The position numbers and the translations under genes were made by a program. Below are positions 38,993 through 47,853 of a stretch of 64,000 nucleotides of DNA, one piece after another. Each line of letters starts with the position of its first letter. Position 1 is the first letter of the stretch. A model generated the notes under the pieces. It saw only the letters and a program-made list of their open reading frames with translations, had not been told where the DNA came from and did not search any database. This DNA is from Clostridiales bacterium UBA2432 (GTDB lineage: Bacteria > Bacillota > Clostridia > Lachnospirales > Vallitaleaceae). Location: contig DDQW01000068.1 in the NCBI GenBank assembly GCA_002342805.1, positions 130,041 through 194,040 of the forward strand, in the 5' to 3' direction.

Positions 38993-39660
38993 GTTTTCAC
39001 CTCAAATCTATAACCAAAACCCCGAATCGTCTGAATATAGCTAGATACTTGTTCTAGTTTATTTCTTAGACGATTCATATGTGTATCTACAGTTCGCTCG
39101 GTTCCATCATAATCTAATCCCCACACTTTGTATAGAATTTGTTCTCTAGATAATACAATTCCTTCATTCTCGACCAAATAAAGCAAAAGTTGAAATTCTG
39201 TTTGGCTTAAATTAATAGTTTCATGATTGATAATAACAAGATGTCGAGAGATTTGTATTTGCAAACGTCCTTTTTCTATAAGCTTATATTCCCCATAAGT
39301 TCGATCAAACAATGCATTAATACGTGCAACAAGTATTTTCGGACTAAAAGGTTTTCGTATATAATCATCAACACCCAAATGGAATCCTTGGAGTTCGTCA
39401 TAATCAGAAGTTCGTGCGGTTAACATTAAGATAGGTATTTTAGTGAGAGAACGAATTTCTTTGACTATCTGAAAACCGTCATAATATGGCATCATGACAT
39501 CAAGAATCATAAGCTTACAATCTTCATTTTCATAAAATAAATCGAGTGCTTGTTTTCCGTCCGAAGCACTGATTACTTCATATCCTTCAGATTCAAGAAA
39601 ATCTGTTACAAGTATGCGAATGCGACTTTCATCGTCTGCTATTAGTATTTTCTTTTTCAT
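38989..39660 (-). CDS. OmpR/PhoB-type response regulator
   Basis: A 223-residue regulator with a receiver (Asp54 in LMILDVMMP, Lys in DDYIRKPF) and a C-terminal winged helix (about 130-222, ending TIRGFGYRFE). It is first in a two-gene operon with the kinase at 37496. It is divergent from the gene at 39764 across about 100 bp, a typical place for its binding sites. Confidence 0.93.
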   Translation of the reverse strand: MKKKILIADDESRIRILVTDFLESEGYEVISASDGKQALDLFYENEDCKLMILDVMMPYYDGFQIVKEIRSLTKIPILMLTARTSDYDELQGFHLGVDDYIRKPFSPKILVARINALFDRTYGEYKLIEKGRLQIQISRHLVIINHETINLSQTEFQLLLYLVENEGIVLSREQILYKVWGLDYDGTERTVDTHMNRLRNKLEQVSSYIQTIRGFGYRFEVKT

Positions 39661-39763
39661 AACAACTTGGTCCTTTCATTCTAGTAAATATTTTCTTTTA
39701 TTGTAACATAGTTGTGACATATAACGTATAATATTATGTTTAACAAAAGAAAGGAGCGATAAT

Positions 39764-40450
39764 ATGGTCGAAAAAAAATACAGACACGAAAAAAAATACA
39801 CAATAGACTGGCACGAATTTCAAATAATCAACAATAAATTAAAATATCTTCTAAACCTAGATGTACATTGTCCCAAAGAAGGGTATGAAGTAAAAAGTTT
39901 ATATTTTGATAATCCATATAATTATGCCATGACACAAAAAATTGAAGGGGATGAATTAAGACACAAGTTTAGAATGCGTGTTTACAATAATGATTTTTCA
40001 AACATAAAGCTGGAAAAAAAATCAAAACATAATTTAATGACAAATAAAGAAAGTATTACAATCTCTAAAGAAGTTGCAAAGAACATAATAGAAGGAAAGT
40101 TCAGCTTTCTGGAAGAGAATACAGATGCTTTTTGTACCAATTTTTTGTATAAACTTAAACATGACCAATATAAACCTAAAGTTATTGTAAAGTACAATCG
40201 TATTGCATACACATACCCACTCAGTAATTTACGCATTACATTTGATTTCATAATCAAAAAAAGTAATGCGGTAGATAAATTTTTTGGAACTGAAAACAAC
40301 TATATGGAAGTTTGGAATCCTAATCAAGTAATTATGGAAATAAAATTTGATCATCTTCTTCCTACATTCGTAAGAAGCATCATTCAATCCCCTAATATTA
40401 TGGCTACGTCATCTTCAAAGTATGTAGCGGCTCGAGTTATTTATTCATAA
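39764..40450 (+). CDS. VTC-domain protein (polyphosphate-polymerase-like)
   Basis: A 228-residue stand-alone VTC domain, related to the catalytic tunnel domain of yeast polyphosphate polymerase but without an SPX domain. Visible elements are RHEKKY at the N-terminus, EVKSLYFDNP, a basic RMRVYNND strand, KLEKKSKHNLMTNKE and a late IMEIKFDHLLP. The basic and acidic residues match the family pattern. AAAGGAG precedes the ATG. It is first of three genes with DUF4956 and CotH-like proteins, a grouping that recurs in bacteria. Whether the product is polyphosphate or another phosphate-linked product is unknown. Confidence 0.85.
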   Translation: MVEKKYRHEKKYTIDWHEFQIINNKLKYLLNLDVHCPKEGYEVKSLYFDNPYNYAMTQKIEGDELRHKFRMRVYNNDFSNIKLEKKSKHNLMTNKESITISKEVAKNIIEGKFSFLEENTDAFCTNFLYKLKHDQYKPKVIVKYNRIAYTYPLSNLRITFDFIIKKSNAVDKFFGTENNYMEVWNPNQVIMEIKFDHLLPTFVRSIIQSPNIMATSSSKYVAARVIYS

Positions 40451-40477
40451 ATATCATTAAACCAGGAGGTATAAACC

Positions 40478-41146
40478 ATGACTTTTCAAGATGTATTTAA
40501 AAACAGTTTTTTAGAAAGTACCAGTAGTATTTCCGCTTTAAATATGACAGTAACACTTATCGTATCTTTTTTAATAGGGGTTTTTATATATCAAATCTAT
40601 AAAAAATCCTATCAAAGTGTTGTATTTACAAAAAGTTTTAGTATGTCACTCGTAATGATGACAATGATTACAGCACTTGTCATTATGGCAATAACTTCGA
40701 ATGTTGTATTGTCATTAGGTATGGTAGGTGCGTTATCTATCGTACGTTTTCGATCTGCGATTAAGGATCCCATGGATATCATATTTATGTTCTGGTCGAT
40801 AGCTGCAGGTATCGTTACAGGTGCAAACCTATATACATTGGCTATTTTAGGATCGATTGTAATTGGGATTGTAATTATTGCATTTAGTGGAAGTTTGTCA
40901 GAGAATACACCCTATCTTTTGGTCCTTCATTATACAAAAGAAGAGGATGAAGAAAAAATATTAAATAAACTAAAAGCAACTGTAGATCGTTTTTTTGTGA
41001 AGTCAAAAATCGTGGATGAAAATCATGTGGAATACACAATTGAATTGCGCGTTAAAAATGAAGAAATGTCTTTTGTAAATGATATGAAACAGATACCATC
41101 AGTGACGCATGTTACGCTTGTAAGTTCGATGGAATTTACTCAATAG
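40478..41146 (+). CDS. DUF4956 membrane protein
   Basis: A 222-residue protein. Three to four membrane helices (about 24-40, 53-75, 97-140) include the family segment GMVGALSIVRFRSAIKDP. A cytoplasmic C-terminal domain of about 75 residues follows, with an alternating charged pattern like a small ferredoxin-fold domain. AGGAGG precedes the ATG. It is encoded between the VTC-like and CotH-like genes. It may form a membrane channel or anchor for the cytoplasmic VTC protein; no reaction is known to me. Confidence 0.85.
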   Translation: MTFQDVFKNSFLESTSSISALNMTVTLIVSFLIGVFIYQIYKKSYQSVVFTKSFSMSLVMMTMITALVIMAITSNVVLSLGMVGALSIVRFRSAIKDPMDIIFMFWSIAAGIVTGANLYTLAILGSIVIGIVIIAFSGSLSENTPYLLVLHYTKEEDEEKILNKLKATVDRFFVKSKIVDENHVEYTIELRVKNEEMSFVNDMKQIPSVTHVTLVSSMEFTQ

Positions 41147-41160
41147 GAAGTGGTGAAAAT

Positions 41161-42777
41161 ATGAAAATATTAAGGCTTATATGTGCAATAGGATTAGTTT
41201 TTATCATTGCGTTAGTAGTTAATAATATATTAGAGAAAAATATAGTGGTGAGTAGTGCAAATTCATCAGTAAAAGAAGAGGCTTCCGAAGTTTTTCCTCA
41301 CGATGAAGTGGTTGAAGTTAATATAAATATTGACAATACTCTTTATGAAGAGATGATTGAACAGGCGATTGAGGAAGACTATATATTAGCAGATATAACA
41401 TATAACGGTTATAGCTTCGCAAACGTTGCTATTCGACCCAAAGGAAATTCTAGCTTGCAACAAGTATTTAGTTCGGGAAATGATCGATTTTCATTTAAAG
41501 TCGATTTTGATAAGTACATTGAAGGGCAGAATTTATTTGGAATAACTAAGTTAAATTTGAACAACTTGTTTGAAGATCCAACATTGATGGCTGAATATAT
41601 TGGTTATGAAATGTTAGAAGAGCTTGAAGCAGAAGCTCCAGATACAACATATGTGTCTTTATCCATAAATGATGAATATTATGGTCTGTATTTAGCAGTA
41701 GAACAAGTTGATGAAAGCTTTCTTAAAGAAGCTTTTGGAAATTCGGATGGAGAATTGTATAAACCGGAATCAGGTCAAGGGGCAGATTTATCCTACATTT
41801 CAGATGATATAAAAAATTATGAGGCGATTACTCCAGAAGATGATGAGATGTCAACAGATAATAATTTTATTGAATTAGTAACAACAATTGATAAAATTAT
41901 TCAAAATGGTGGTGAAACAGAGGAATATAAGTTATCAGATGTAATGAATGTAGATTCTTTTTTGAAATATTTGGCAATGAGTACAGCAGTAATTCATATG
42001 GATTCATATCAATCAGGCATGTTTCATAATTATTACTTGTATTATAATACAGAAACTTTTTTATATGAGTGGATAACATGGGACTTAAACATGGCGTTTA
42101 ATGGATTTCCTAGAAGTGGACTTACAGATATTGAAGCAACACAATTTATAATTGATGAACCAGTTATAGGAAATGTTGACCAGTATCCTTTAGTGCAGGC
42201 GATTTTTTTGAATGAAGAATATGTTTCTCAGTATCATGAATATATTGAACTTTTAGCAAAAGAATATATGGATACAGAGAACTTTCAGTTAAAGGTTGAA
42301 CAGATATACGTTATGATTAAAACGTATGCCGAAAATGATTCGAATCCTTTTTATTCTATGAGTATAATCGAACAAAGTATATTTGATCAGGAATCAAATG
42401 AAATAATTTCCCTTTTGGAGTTTGTCAATCTGCGTAGTAAAAATATTTTGCAACAATTGACCGGTGAATTGCCATCTACAAATGAAGGTGAGGGCAATAA
42501 TGGATCTACAAGTTCTAACTCTTCTAGACAAGGTGACGCAGAATTGCGCCAAAAACCAGAAGGAGAGAATTTAATTGAAAGGAATAGGAATCAAACCCTC
42601 ATGAAGATACCTACTGAAAGAGCTGACGGAAATATTTATAATAATCAAAATACAAATAAAAAGCTACTTGAATCAGAAGAAAAAGAAGTTGATATGGTAG
42701 AAGTGGGAATAGGGGGAGTTGGATTGTTTATTCTTACAGGATTAAGTGTTTTTTTAAAAAAGAAATCTAATTGTTAA
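41161..42777 (+). CDS. CotH-like protein kinase family protein, membrane-anchored
   Basis: A 538-residue exported protein. An N-terminal helix (about 5-22) serves as signal or anchor. The CotH-like domain spans roughly 45-440: VAIRPKGNSSL, FGITKLNLNN, YYGLYLAVEQVDESFL, HNYYLYYN and WITWDLNMAF with the Asp-containing loop. A hydrophilic Ser/Asn/Glu-rich tail then leads to a C-terminal membrane helix (about 510-530) and KKKS. CotH proteins are atypical extracellular kinases. It starts 15 bp after the DUF4956 gene. The substrate and its link with the VTC-like protein are unknown. Confidence 0.85.
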   Translation: MKILRLICAIGLVFIIALVVNNILEKNIVVSSANSSVKEEASEVFPHDEVVEVNINIDNTLYEEMIEQAIEEDYILADITYNGYSFANVAIRPKGNSSLQQVFSSGNDRFSFKVDFDKYIEGQNLFGITKLNLNNLFEDPTLMAEYIGYEMLEELEAEAPDTTYVSLSINDEYYGLYLAVEQVDESFLKEAFGNSDGELYKPESGQGADLSYISDDIKNYEAITPEDDEMSTDNNFIELVTTIDKIIQNGGETEEYKLSDVMNVDSFLKYLAMSTAVIHMDSYQSGMFHNYYLYYNTETFLYEWITWDLNMAFNGFPRSGLTDIEATQFIIDEPVIGNVDQYPLVQAIFLNEEYVSQYHEYIELLAKEYMDTENFQLKVEQIYVMIKTYAENDSNPFYSMSIIEQSIFDQESNEIISLLEFVNLRSKNILQQLTGELPSTNEGEGNNGSTSSNSSRQGDAELRQKPEGENLIERNRNQTLMKIPTERADGNIYNNQNTNKKLLESEEKEVDMVEVGIGGVGLFILTGLSVFLKKKSNC

Positions 42778-43556
42778 AGGATTTTTCTTTGGTTTCTTCA
42801 AAATCAAAGTTTCTGGATTTCTTTTCATGAAGGGGAATTAATTCTAACTCGTATACTTTATTGTCGGTACAAAACAAAAGCTGATAATCGAAAGTCATAA
42901 TAACAAGACCTTTTGTCCCCTTGTGATAATGAACTTGTAACCTTTGAGAATTCATAGTTTTGTAGTATTGTTTTTCAAATTTAATGCAATGTCCTGTATC
43001 GAATTTACGTTCAGCGATTACAGCAAGTGTTTGATTAATTACTGAAGATTATGGTTGCGAAATGAAGACAGATTTGGTATTGTTTATAGGAAGTGAAAAC
43101 TTAGCGTTGTGTTCTTTTATGTAGGAGTTTAAGAACGCATTGGCTTCGCTAAGTGTGTTGATGCCTTCCAGTCGCATTGCGATTGGGAGGCGTTGTTGTA
43201 AAGTCTGAAACGCCCGTTCGACACCGAGTTGATGGCAAGCATAGCCGGAATACCATAAGTGGTAAGGATTTGGTGAAAGACGTTGTAGTACGTGGAGAAA
43301 GGATATGTTCACTATATAAGATGTTAGCAAGAGCTGGTGGGGAGATGGAAATAGAATCATGCTTTGCCATTAACTCACAAGCATAAGAAAAGGTAGCATC
43401 CCAGTATTTATTGTTGTAGAGTGTGATGATAGTCGTCTTTAATTCATGGGAACTGGTGTGAAGTGGTTTGCGCCCTTTATTGCCGTGATGATCTCTTTCT
43501 AGTTGTTTTATAGAAGTTATATCATACAATATATTTACTAAATGGGACATAGTCAC
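42767..43556 (-). pseudogene. Degraded transposase, probably ISNCY type
   Basis: The minus strand reads, in pieces, like one transposase. The first part (43556 to about 43350) contains KGRKPLHTSSHELKTTII and NKYWDATFSYACELMAKHD. The frame then changes, with the catalytic core missing. The second part (from about 43300) reads GVERAFQTLQQRLPIAMRLEG. A stop at 43049-43051 interrupts it, and the frame then continues as AERKFDTGHCIKFEKQYY and VHYHKGTKGLVIMTF. A frameshift, an internal deletion and a nonsense codon make it non-functional. The family name comes from memory of the C-terminal pattern. Terminal inverted repeats were not found. Confidence 0.65.
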
Positions 43557-43621
43557 AAATGGTATATAAGGACATTATCACATTTGGTCCATAAACTGTA
43601 ACAAAAAATAACTAAAAAAGA

Positions 43622-43650
43622 TTGACAAACATATGTGGTTTTGTTACAAT
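43622..43650 (+). promoter_or_regulatory. Sigma-A promoter of the LacI gene
   Basis: TTGACA (43622-43627), 17-bp spacer, TACAAT (43645-43650). Transcription would start near 43657, right at the operator that follows. Confidence 0.85.
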
Positions 43651-43657
43651 TAACAGG

Positions 43658-43672
43658 AAATCGATTGCCGGA
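43658..43672. promoter_or_regulatory. LacI-family operator, autoregulatory
   Basis: AAATCGATTGCCGGA shares the core ATCGATTGCCG with the two sites before the TRAP operon (44786 and 44863). It sits on the predicted transcription start and overlaps the ribosome binding site, ideal for self-repression by the gene that follows. Confidence 0.75.
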
Positions 43673-43680
43673 GATGAAAA

Positions 43681-44736
43681 ATGGAAAAAAGAATAACGAT
43701 TTATGATATAGCAAAGGAATTAGATTTATCGCCTAGTACAGTATCTAGAGTTTTAGGAAACTCAAATAGAAGAGTAAATCCTAAAATTAAAAAAAGAGTT
43801 GAAGAAGCTGCAGTTCGAATGAACTATCATCCAAATTCTATTGCAAGAAACCTGAAGAAAAGCACGAATAATACAATAGGTGTTATATTACCATCAATTG
43901 ATAATCCTTTCTATCCATCTATTGTTAGAGGGATGGAAGACGAAGCTATTAAACATAATTATTCAATCAATGTGTGTAGTTGTGATAGAGAAGATGGTAG
44001 AACTGATAAATATCTAGAACGACTTATTGGAGATCGAGTTAGTGGTATAGTCACAATATTTATGGATAATACTCTAAATAGCCTGGAAAATTTCATTAAA
44101 AGAGGCGGTAATGTAGTTTCGATTGGAACAAAAAGTCAGTTCATAGAAGATGTTCCAACAATGCTTTTTGATAAAGAACATGAAGCTTATATCGTAACGA
44201 AACATCTCTTAGAGTTAGGACATAGAAATATTGCACTTTTTATTTCTAAGATAAACAATAAGATACGTGAAGAGAAGCTGCAAGGATACAGGAGAGCGTT
44301 AAGAGAGTATAAGCTTGGTTTGAAGCATGAATTTATATTCATTGACGAAGAAACGAGTGAGATAAGTTCTAAAGATTCTATACCGGATTGCAATTCAGGA
44401 ATCTCGTGTGCTAAAGAAATGTTTTTGAGTAGTAAAGGTATTACAGGCATTGTTTGTATGAATGATTTAGTTGCGTTAGGTGCGATATCTGTAATTAGAG
44501 AAAAGGGTTATTTAATACCTGCGGATTACTCGGTCATTGGCTTTGATGATACTTTTTTTTCGGATTTGATTGAACCACAGATTACTACATTGAAAGTGAA
44601 TAAGTATGAAGTGGGAAAACAAGCAATCAAGTATCTATTACAAGTTATTGAGGGAAAGGAATTTGAATATAAGATAGATTGTTCGCGAGATGTGAATTTA
44701 GTTATAAGAAATAGCACAGCAGAGTTGTGTGAATAA
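43681..44736 (+). CDS. LacI-family transcription regulator
   Basis: A 351-residue repressor. The N-terminal helix-turn-helix (ITIYDIAKELDLSPSTVSRVL, shown in part) and hinge helix region NPNSIARNLKK-like (HPNSIARNLKK) are followed by a sugar-binding-protein-like domain (NTIGVILPSIDNPFY to GFDDTFFSDLIEP). GGAG lies 7 nt before the ATG. Its own promoter carries an ATCGATTGCCG operator, and two more lie before the TRAP transporter downstream. It is therefore the likely local regulator of TRAP uptake and of the isomerase and cupin genes. The inducer is unknown. Confidence 0.92.
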   Translation: MEKRITIYDIAKELDLSPSTVSRVLGNSNRRVNPKIKKRVEEAAVRMNYHPNSIARNLKKSTNNTIGVILPSIDNPFYPSIVRGMEDEAIKHNYSINVCSCDREDGRTDKYLERLIGDRVSGIVTIFMDNTLNSLENFIKRGGNVVSIGTKSQFIEDVPTMLFDKEHEAYIVTKHLLELGHRNIALFISKINNKIREEKLQGYRRALREYKLGLKHEFIFIDEETSEISSKDSIPDCNSGISCAKEMFLSSKGITGIVCMNDLVALGAISVIREKGYLIPADYSVIGFDDTFFSDLIEPQITTLKVNKYEVGKQAIKYLLQVIEGKEFEYKIDCSRDVNLVIRNSTAELCE

Positions 44737-44747
44737 AGTGAATTAGT

Positions 44748-44824
44748 TGCTACACTAATGTGTAGCATTAATTTCAACATCTGGGATATCGATTGCCGAT
44801 ATTTGGTTTAATAATAAAAAAGGA
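44748..44824 (+). promoter_or_regulatory. First copy of a 77-bp hairpin-operator unit
   Basis: TGCTACAC (44748-44755) and GTGTAGCA (44760-44767) form a perfect 8-bp hairpin after the LacI stop. The operator ATATCGATTGCCGATAT lies at 44786-44802, with arms ATATCG and CGATAT. The hairpin-to-operator offset is 38 bp. The hairpin may also end the LacI transcript. Confidence 0.75.
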
Positions 44825-44901
44825 TGCTACACCAAGGTGTGGCTTACATTATCCCTGAAGGGATATCGATTGCCGAAATTATTTCATAAGTAATTATGAA
44901 T
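44825..44901 (+). promoter_or_regulatory. Second copy of the 77-bp hairpin-operator unit
   Basis: TGCTACACC (44825-44833) and GGTGTGGC (44836-44843) form a similar hairpin, followed at the identical 38-bp offset by operator ATATCGATTGCCGAAAT (44863-44879). Equal spacing of both parts to the first copy shows a tandem duplication. It precedes the TRAP binding-protein gene by 28 bp. Confidence 0.75.
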
Positions 44902-44929
44902 TAATCATAATAAAAAAAAGGAGAAAAAA

Positions 44930-45934
44930 ATGAAAAAATTAATGTTAATGGTAGTAGCAATGATTTTAGTGGTAGCGGGGTGTTCTAACTCTGGGGAAAC
45001 AAAGGGGGCTGCTTCCGGAGGAAAAGAGGTCGAGATAATTTCTTTTAAATTGGCTGATAATCAACCTCTATCAAGTCCTTTAGCACAGTCTGGCGAAAAA
45101 TTCGCAGAATTGGTTGAAGAGAAGACCGACGGAGTTGTACAAATTGAAGTTTATCCTAATGCACAACTTGGAGAAGAAGCGGAGACTACTGAGCAGATAA
45201 AGGCAGGAGCACTGGACTTTGCACGCATCAATGTGGTTCAATTATCACAATATGTAGATGGATATGAAGCGCTAACACTTCCTTATATGTATGACAACGA
45301 CGATCATCGATGGGCAGTGGTTGACGGTAGTGTTGGTCAAGCTCTAAACGAAAAAATCCAGGAAGAAACTGGTATGTATGTACTGAATTATCTTTCATCC
45401 GGTTGGAGATCTTTCTATACATTGGAAAAAGCTGAGTCACTTAGTGATCTTGAAGGAATGAAAATTAGAGTTATGGATTCAGCAGCTAACATCAACATGA
45501 TCAAAGCTTTGAATGCGACACCAACTCCAATGCCATACGCTGACGTATTTACTGCTTTGCAGACAGGTGTAATTGATGGTGCTGAAAATGATTTTGTTAG
45601 TTATACAACTTCAGGACATTTTGAAGTGGCTAAATATTATATGGAAGATAGACATACAGCTGGATTCGGAAATTTAATCATGAGCAATAAAGCAAAAGAA
45701 AAACTAACGGACGAACAATTTGCAATAATTCAAGAATGTGCTATTGAGGCAGCAAAATGGCAAAGAGAAGCTATGCTTGAAGCTCAAAAGGCAGAAAAGC
45801 AAGTTGCTATAGATGCTGGATGTACATTCACGGAAGTCGATATTAAGGAATTCCAAGACGCTGTTCAACCAATGTATGCTGATTATGACTATCTGGAAAC
45901 AATTATCTCAGATATTAAGAATTTCGATTATTAA
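44930..45934 (+). CDS. TRAP transporter substrate-binding lipoprotein (DctP family)
   Basis: A 334-residue TRAP P-subunit. The lipobox is VAGC with Cys18. The domain shows the family pattern: LADNQPLSSPLAQSGEKFAE, QLGEEAETTEQIKAGALDFA and the specificity region LSDLEGMKIRVMDSAANINM, whose Arg usually pairs with a substrate carboxylate, then ADVFTALQTGVIDGAEND. Substrates are usually organic or sugar acids. A uronate or sugar acid derived from the glycan is possible. AAGGAG lies before the ATG. A hairpin at 45966 separates it from the membrane subunits. Confidence 0.92.
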   Translation: MKKLMLMVVAMILVVAGCSNSGETKGAASGGKEVEIISFKLADNQPLSSPLAQSGEKFAELVEEKTDGVVQIEVYPNAQLGEEAETTEQIKAGALDFARINVVQLSQYVDGYEALTLPYMYDNDDHRWAVVDGSVGQALNEKIQEETGMYVLNYLSSGWRSFYTLEKAESLSDLEGMKIRVMDSAANINMIKALNATPTPMPYADVFTALQTGVIDGAENDFVSYTTSGHFEVAKYYMEDRHTAGFGNLIMSNKAKEKLTDEQFAIIQECAIEAAKWQREAMLEAQKAEKQVAIDAGCTFTEVDIKEFQDAVQPMYADYDYLETIISDIKNFDY

Positions 45935-45965
45935 TTTTATAAAGAGTCAGATCTCAAAAATTTTT

Positions 45966-45998
45966 AGAGCCTTGGGATAGATAACCCTTGGCTCTTTT
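45966..45998 (+). terminator. Hairpin between TRAP P and Q genes
   Basis: AGAGCC (45966-45971) with GGCTCT (45990-45995), plus inner GGG/CCC, followed by TTTT. It is a leaky terminator candidate that would give more binding protein than membrane subunits. Confidence 0.7.
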
Positions 45999-46016
45999 AT
46001 TGAAAGAAGGGATAAC

Positions 46017-46520
46017 ATGCAACAGATTGAAAGTATCATATTAAAGATTATAGACCTATTTAGAAATATATGTTCTGGACTACTGGTATTAACACTGTGT
46101 ATAACAGGGTTACATGTGTTTTTTAGATATGTTCTTAATAACCCATTGATTTGGTCAGAAGAGGCGTCCTTGTTACTCTTGATATGGTTTGGTTTTTTTT
46201 CCATATCAAATGAATTGTTTTTAGAAGATCATATCGCTATTGTTATGTTTTATGAAAAACTTCCTAAGAAAGCTCAACAACTTTTAGATATTATCAGACA
46301 TCTTATATTGGGAGTTTTTTGTATAATTATGACCTATTACCTGGTTGTTATTACGAACTCTATTGCCGGAAATACATTACCGGTAAGCGGTTTGCCAAAA
46401 ATACTAATGTATATACCGGTAATTATTGCATCTATACTCATGTCCTTATATAGCATCATATTGCTTATAAGAACCGGTCTTGAAATAAAAGAAACTAGGA
46501 GGAAAACAAATGAGCGCTGA
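46017..46520 (+). CDS. TRAP transporter small membrane subunit (DctQ family)
   Basis: A 167-residue protein with four membrane helices (about 17-40, 50-67, 87-110, 128-150). The second is preceded by RYVLNNPLIWSEEASLLLL, a family hallmark. It overlaps the DctM-type gene by 11 bp. With DctM it uses the sodium gradient for uptake. Confidence 0.92.
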   Translation: MQQIESIILKIIDLFRNICSGLLVLTLCITGLHVFFRYVLNNPLIWSEEASLLLLIWFGFFSISNELFLEDHIAIVMFYEKLPKKAQQLLDIIRHLILGVFCIIMTYYLVVITNSIAGNTLPVSGLPKILMYIPVIIASILMSLYSIILLIRTGLEIKETRRKTNER

Positions 46521-47802
46521 AGTTGTTGGCTTGATTATACTTTTTGCGACGTTGGCAATACTTATGTTGATAAGGATACCAATTGCCTTCTCATTAGGCA
46601 TTGCCAGCTTGATGACAGCATTATTTTTAGATATTAATTTATTTTTACTATTTCAAAAGATGGTAATATCACTTTACAATTTCGGATTCTTAGCGGTACC
46701 TTTCTTTATACTGGCAGCATCTATCATGACGGAAGGTGGTATCAGTGACAAGCTTATGAAGTTTGCAGATGTACTTATTGGACGTATCAGAGGTGGTACT
46801 GCAATGGCAAATATTGTTGTAAGTATGTTTTTTGGCGGTATCAGTGGTTCCTCTGTTGCTGATGTATCATCAATTGGTGCTTTGCTGATTCCTGCGATGG
46901 AAAAAGAAGGTTATGACAAGGATTATAGTGTTGCAGTAACTGTAACTTCTTCTGTCCAAGGAATTATCATTCCACCGAGTCAAAATATGATTTATTATGC
47001 CATTGCAGCAGGTGGTCTCTCCATAAGTAAACTTTTTATTGCAGGATATATTCCTGGATTACTTTTAGGTCTTGCTTTAATGACGGTAGCTTATGCAGTA
47101 GCTAAAAAGAGAAACTATCCTATTGGGAAAAAATATTCTTTTAAAGAAGGTCTAAAAATTTCATTTGATTCCTTACTAGGACTGACAACTATATTCATTA
47201 TTATCGGAGGTATCGTAGGTGGGATATTCACACCAACAGAATCAGCTGGTATTGCGGCCATTTATGGTCTGATTATTACGTCTTTTGTATATAAGACGAT
47301 GACAATTAAACGGTTTAAAAAAGTTCTTAAAGGATCATTGAATTCCCTTGCAACAATTATGGCAGTTATTTCTATGTCATCTATGTTTGGATATATTCTA
47401 GCCTATTTAAAAGTACCAACAATGATTTCAGAGTTTATGTTGTCTCTTACAGATAATCCAATACTAATCATGTTGATGATTAATATTGTACTTTTAGTAG
47501 CAGGTATGTTTATGGATATGGCTGTATTGATCTTTATGTTGACACCGATATTTTTACCGGTTGCCACAACCATTGGATATGATCCCATTCATTTTGGGAT
47601 CATTATGATCTTGAATCTTGGTATTGGCTTATGTACACCACCAGTAGGTAATTCTTTATTTGTGGGTTGCGCAATCGCAAAACTGCCTATAGAAAAATCA
47701 TTTAAAGCATTTATGCCGTTTTATTCAGCAATCGCGCTGTTATTGATTCTACTGATTATATTCCCACAGATTTCACTTTGGTTACCATCAGTTATTGGAT
47801 AA
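46510..47802 (+). CDS. TRAP transporter large membrane subunit (DctM family)
   Basis: A 430-residue polytopic protein with about twelve hydrophobic segments. Conserved pieces are GGISGSSVADVSSIGALLIP, IIIPPSQNMIYYA, GGIFTPTESAGIAAIYG and GLCTPPVGNSLFVG. AGGAGG lies before the ATG inside the Q gene. It is the ion-coupled transport subunit. Confidence 0.94.
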   Translation: MSAEVVGLIILFATLAILMLIRIPIAFSLGIASLMTALFLDINLFLLFQKMVISLYNFGFLAVPFFILAASIMTEGGISDKLMKFADVLIGRIRGGTAMANIVVSMFFGGISGSSVADVSSIGALLIPAMEKEGYDKDYSVAVTVTSSVQGIIIPPSQNMIYYAIAAGGLSISKLFIAGYIPGLLLGLALMTVAYAVAKKRNYPIGKKYSFKEGLKISFDSLLGLTTIFIIIGGIVGGIFTPTESAGIAAIYGLIITSFVYKTMTIKRFKKVLKGSLNSLATIMAVISMSSMFGYILAYLKVPTMISEFMLSLTDNPILIMLMINIVLLVAGMFMDMAVLIFMLTPIFLPVATTIGYDPIHFGIIMILNLGIGLCTPPVGNSLFVGCAIAKLPIEKSFKAFMPFYSAIALLLILLIIFPQISLWLPSVIG

Positions 47803-47853
47803 AAGGAAAGGAAAGTGTGATATTGGTTTTGATGGATATCATACAAGAGATAA

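Noticed and set aside
43177..43386. 69-codon plus-strand frame
   Set aside because: It is antisense to the transposase relic, which carries the recognisable protein pattern.
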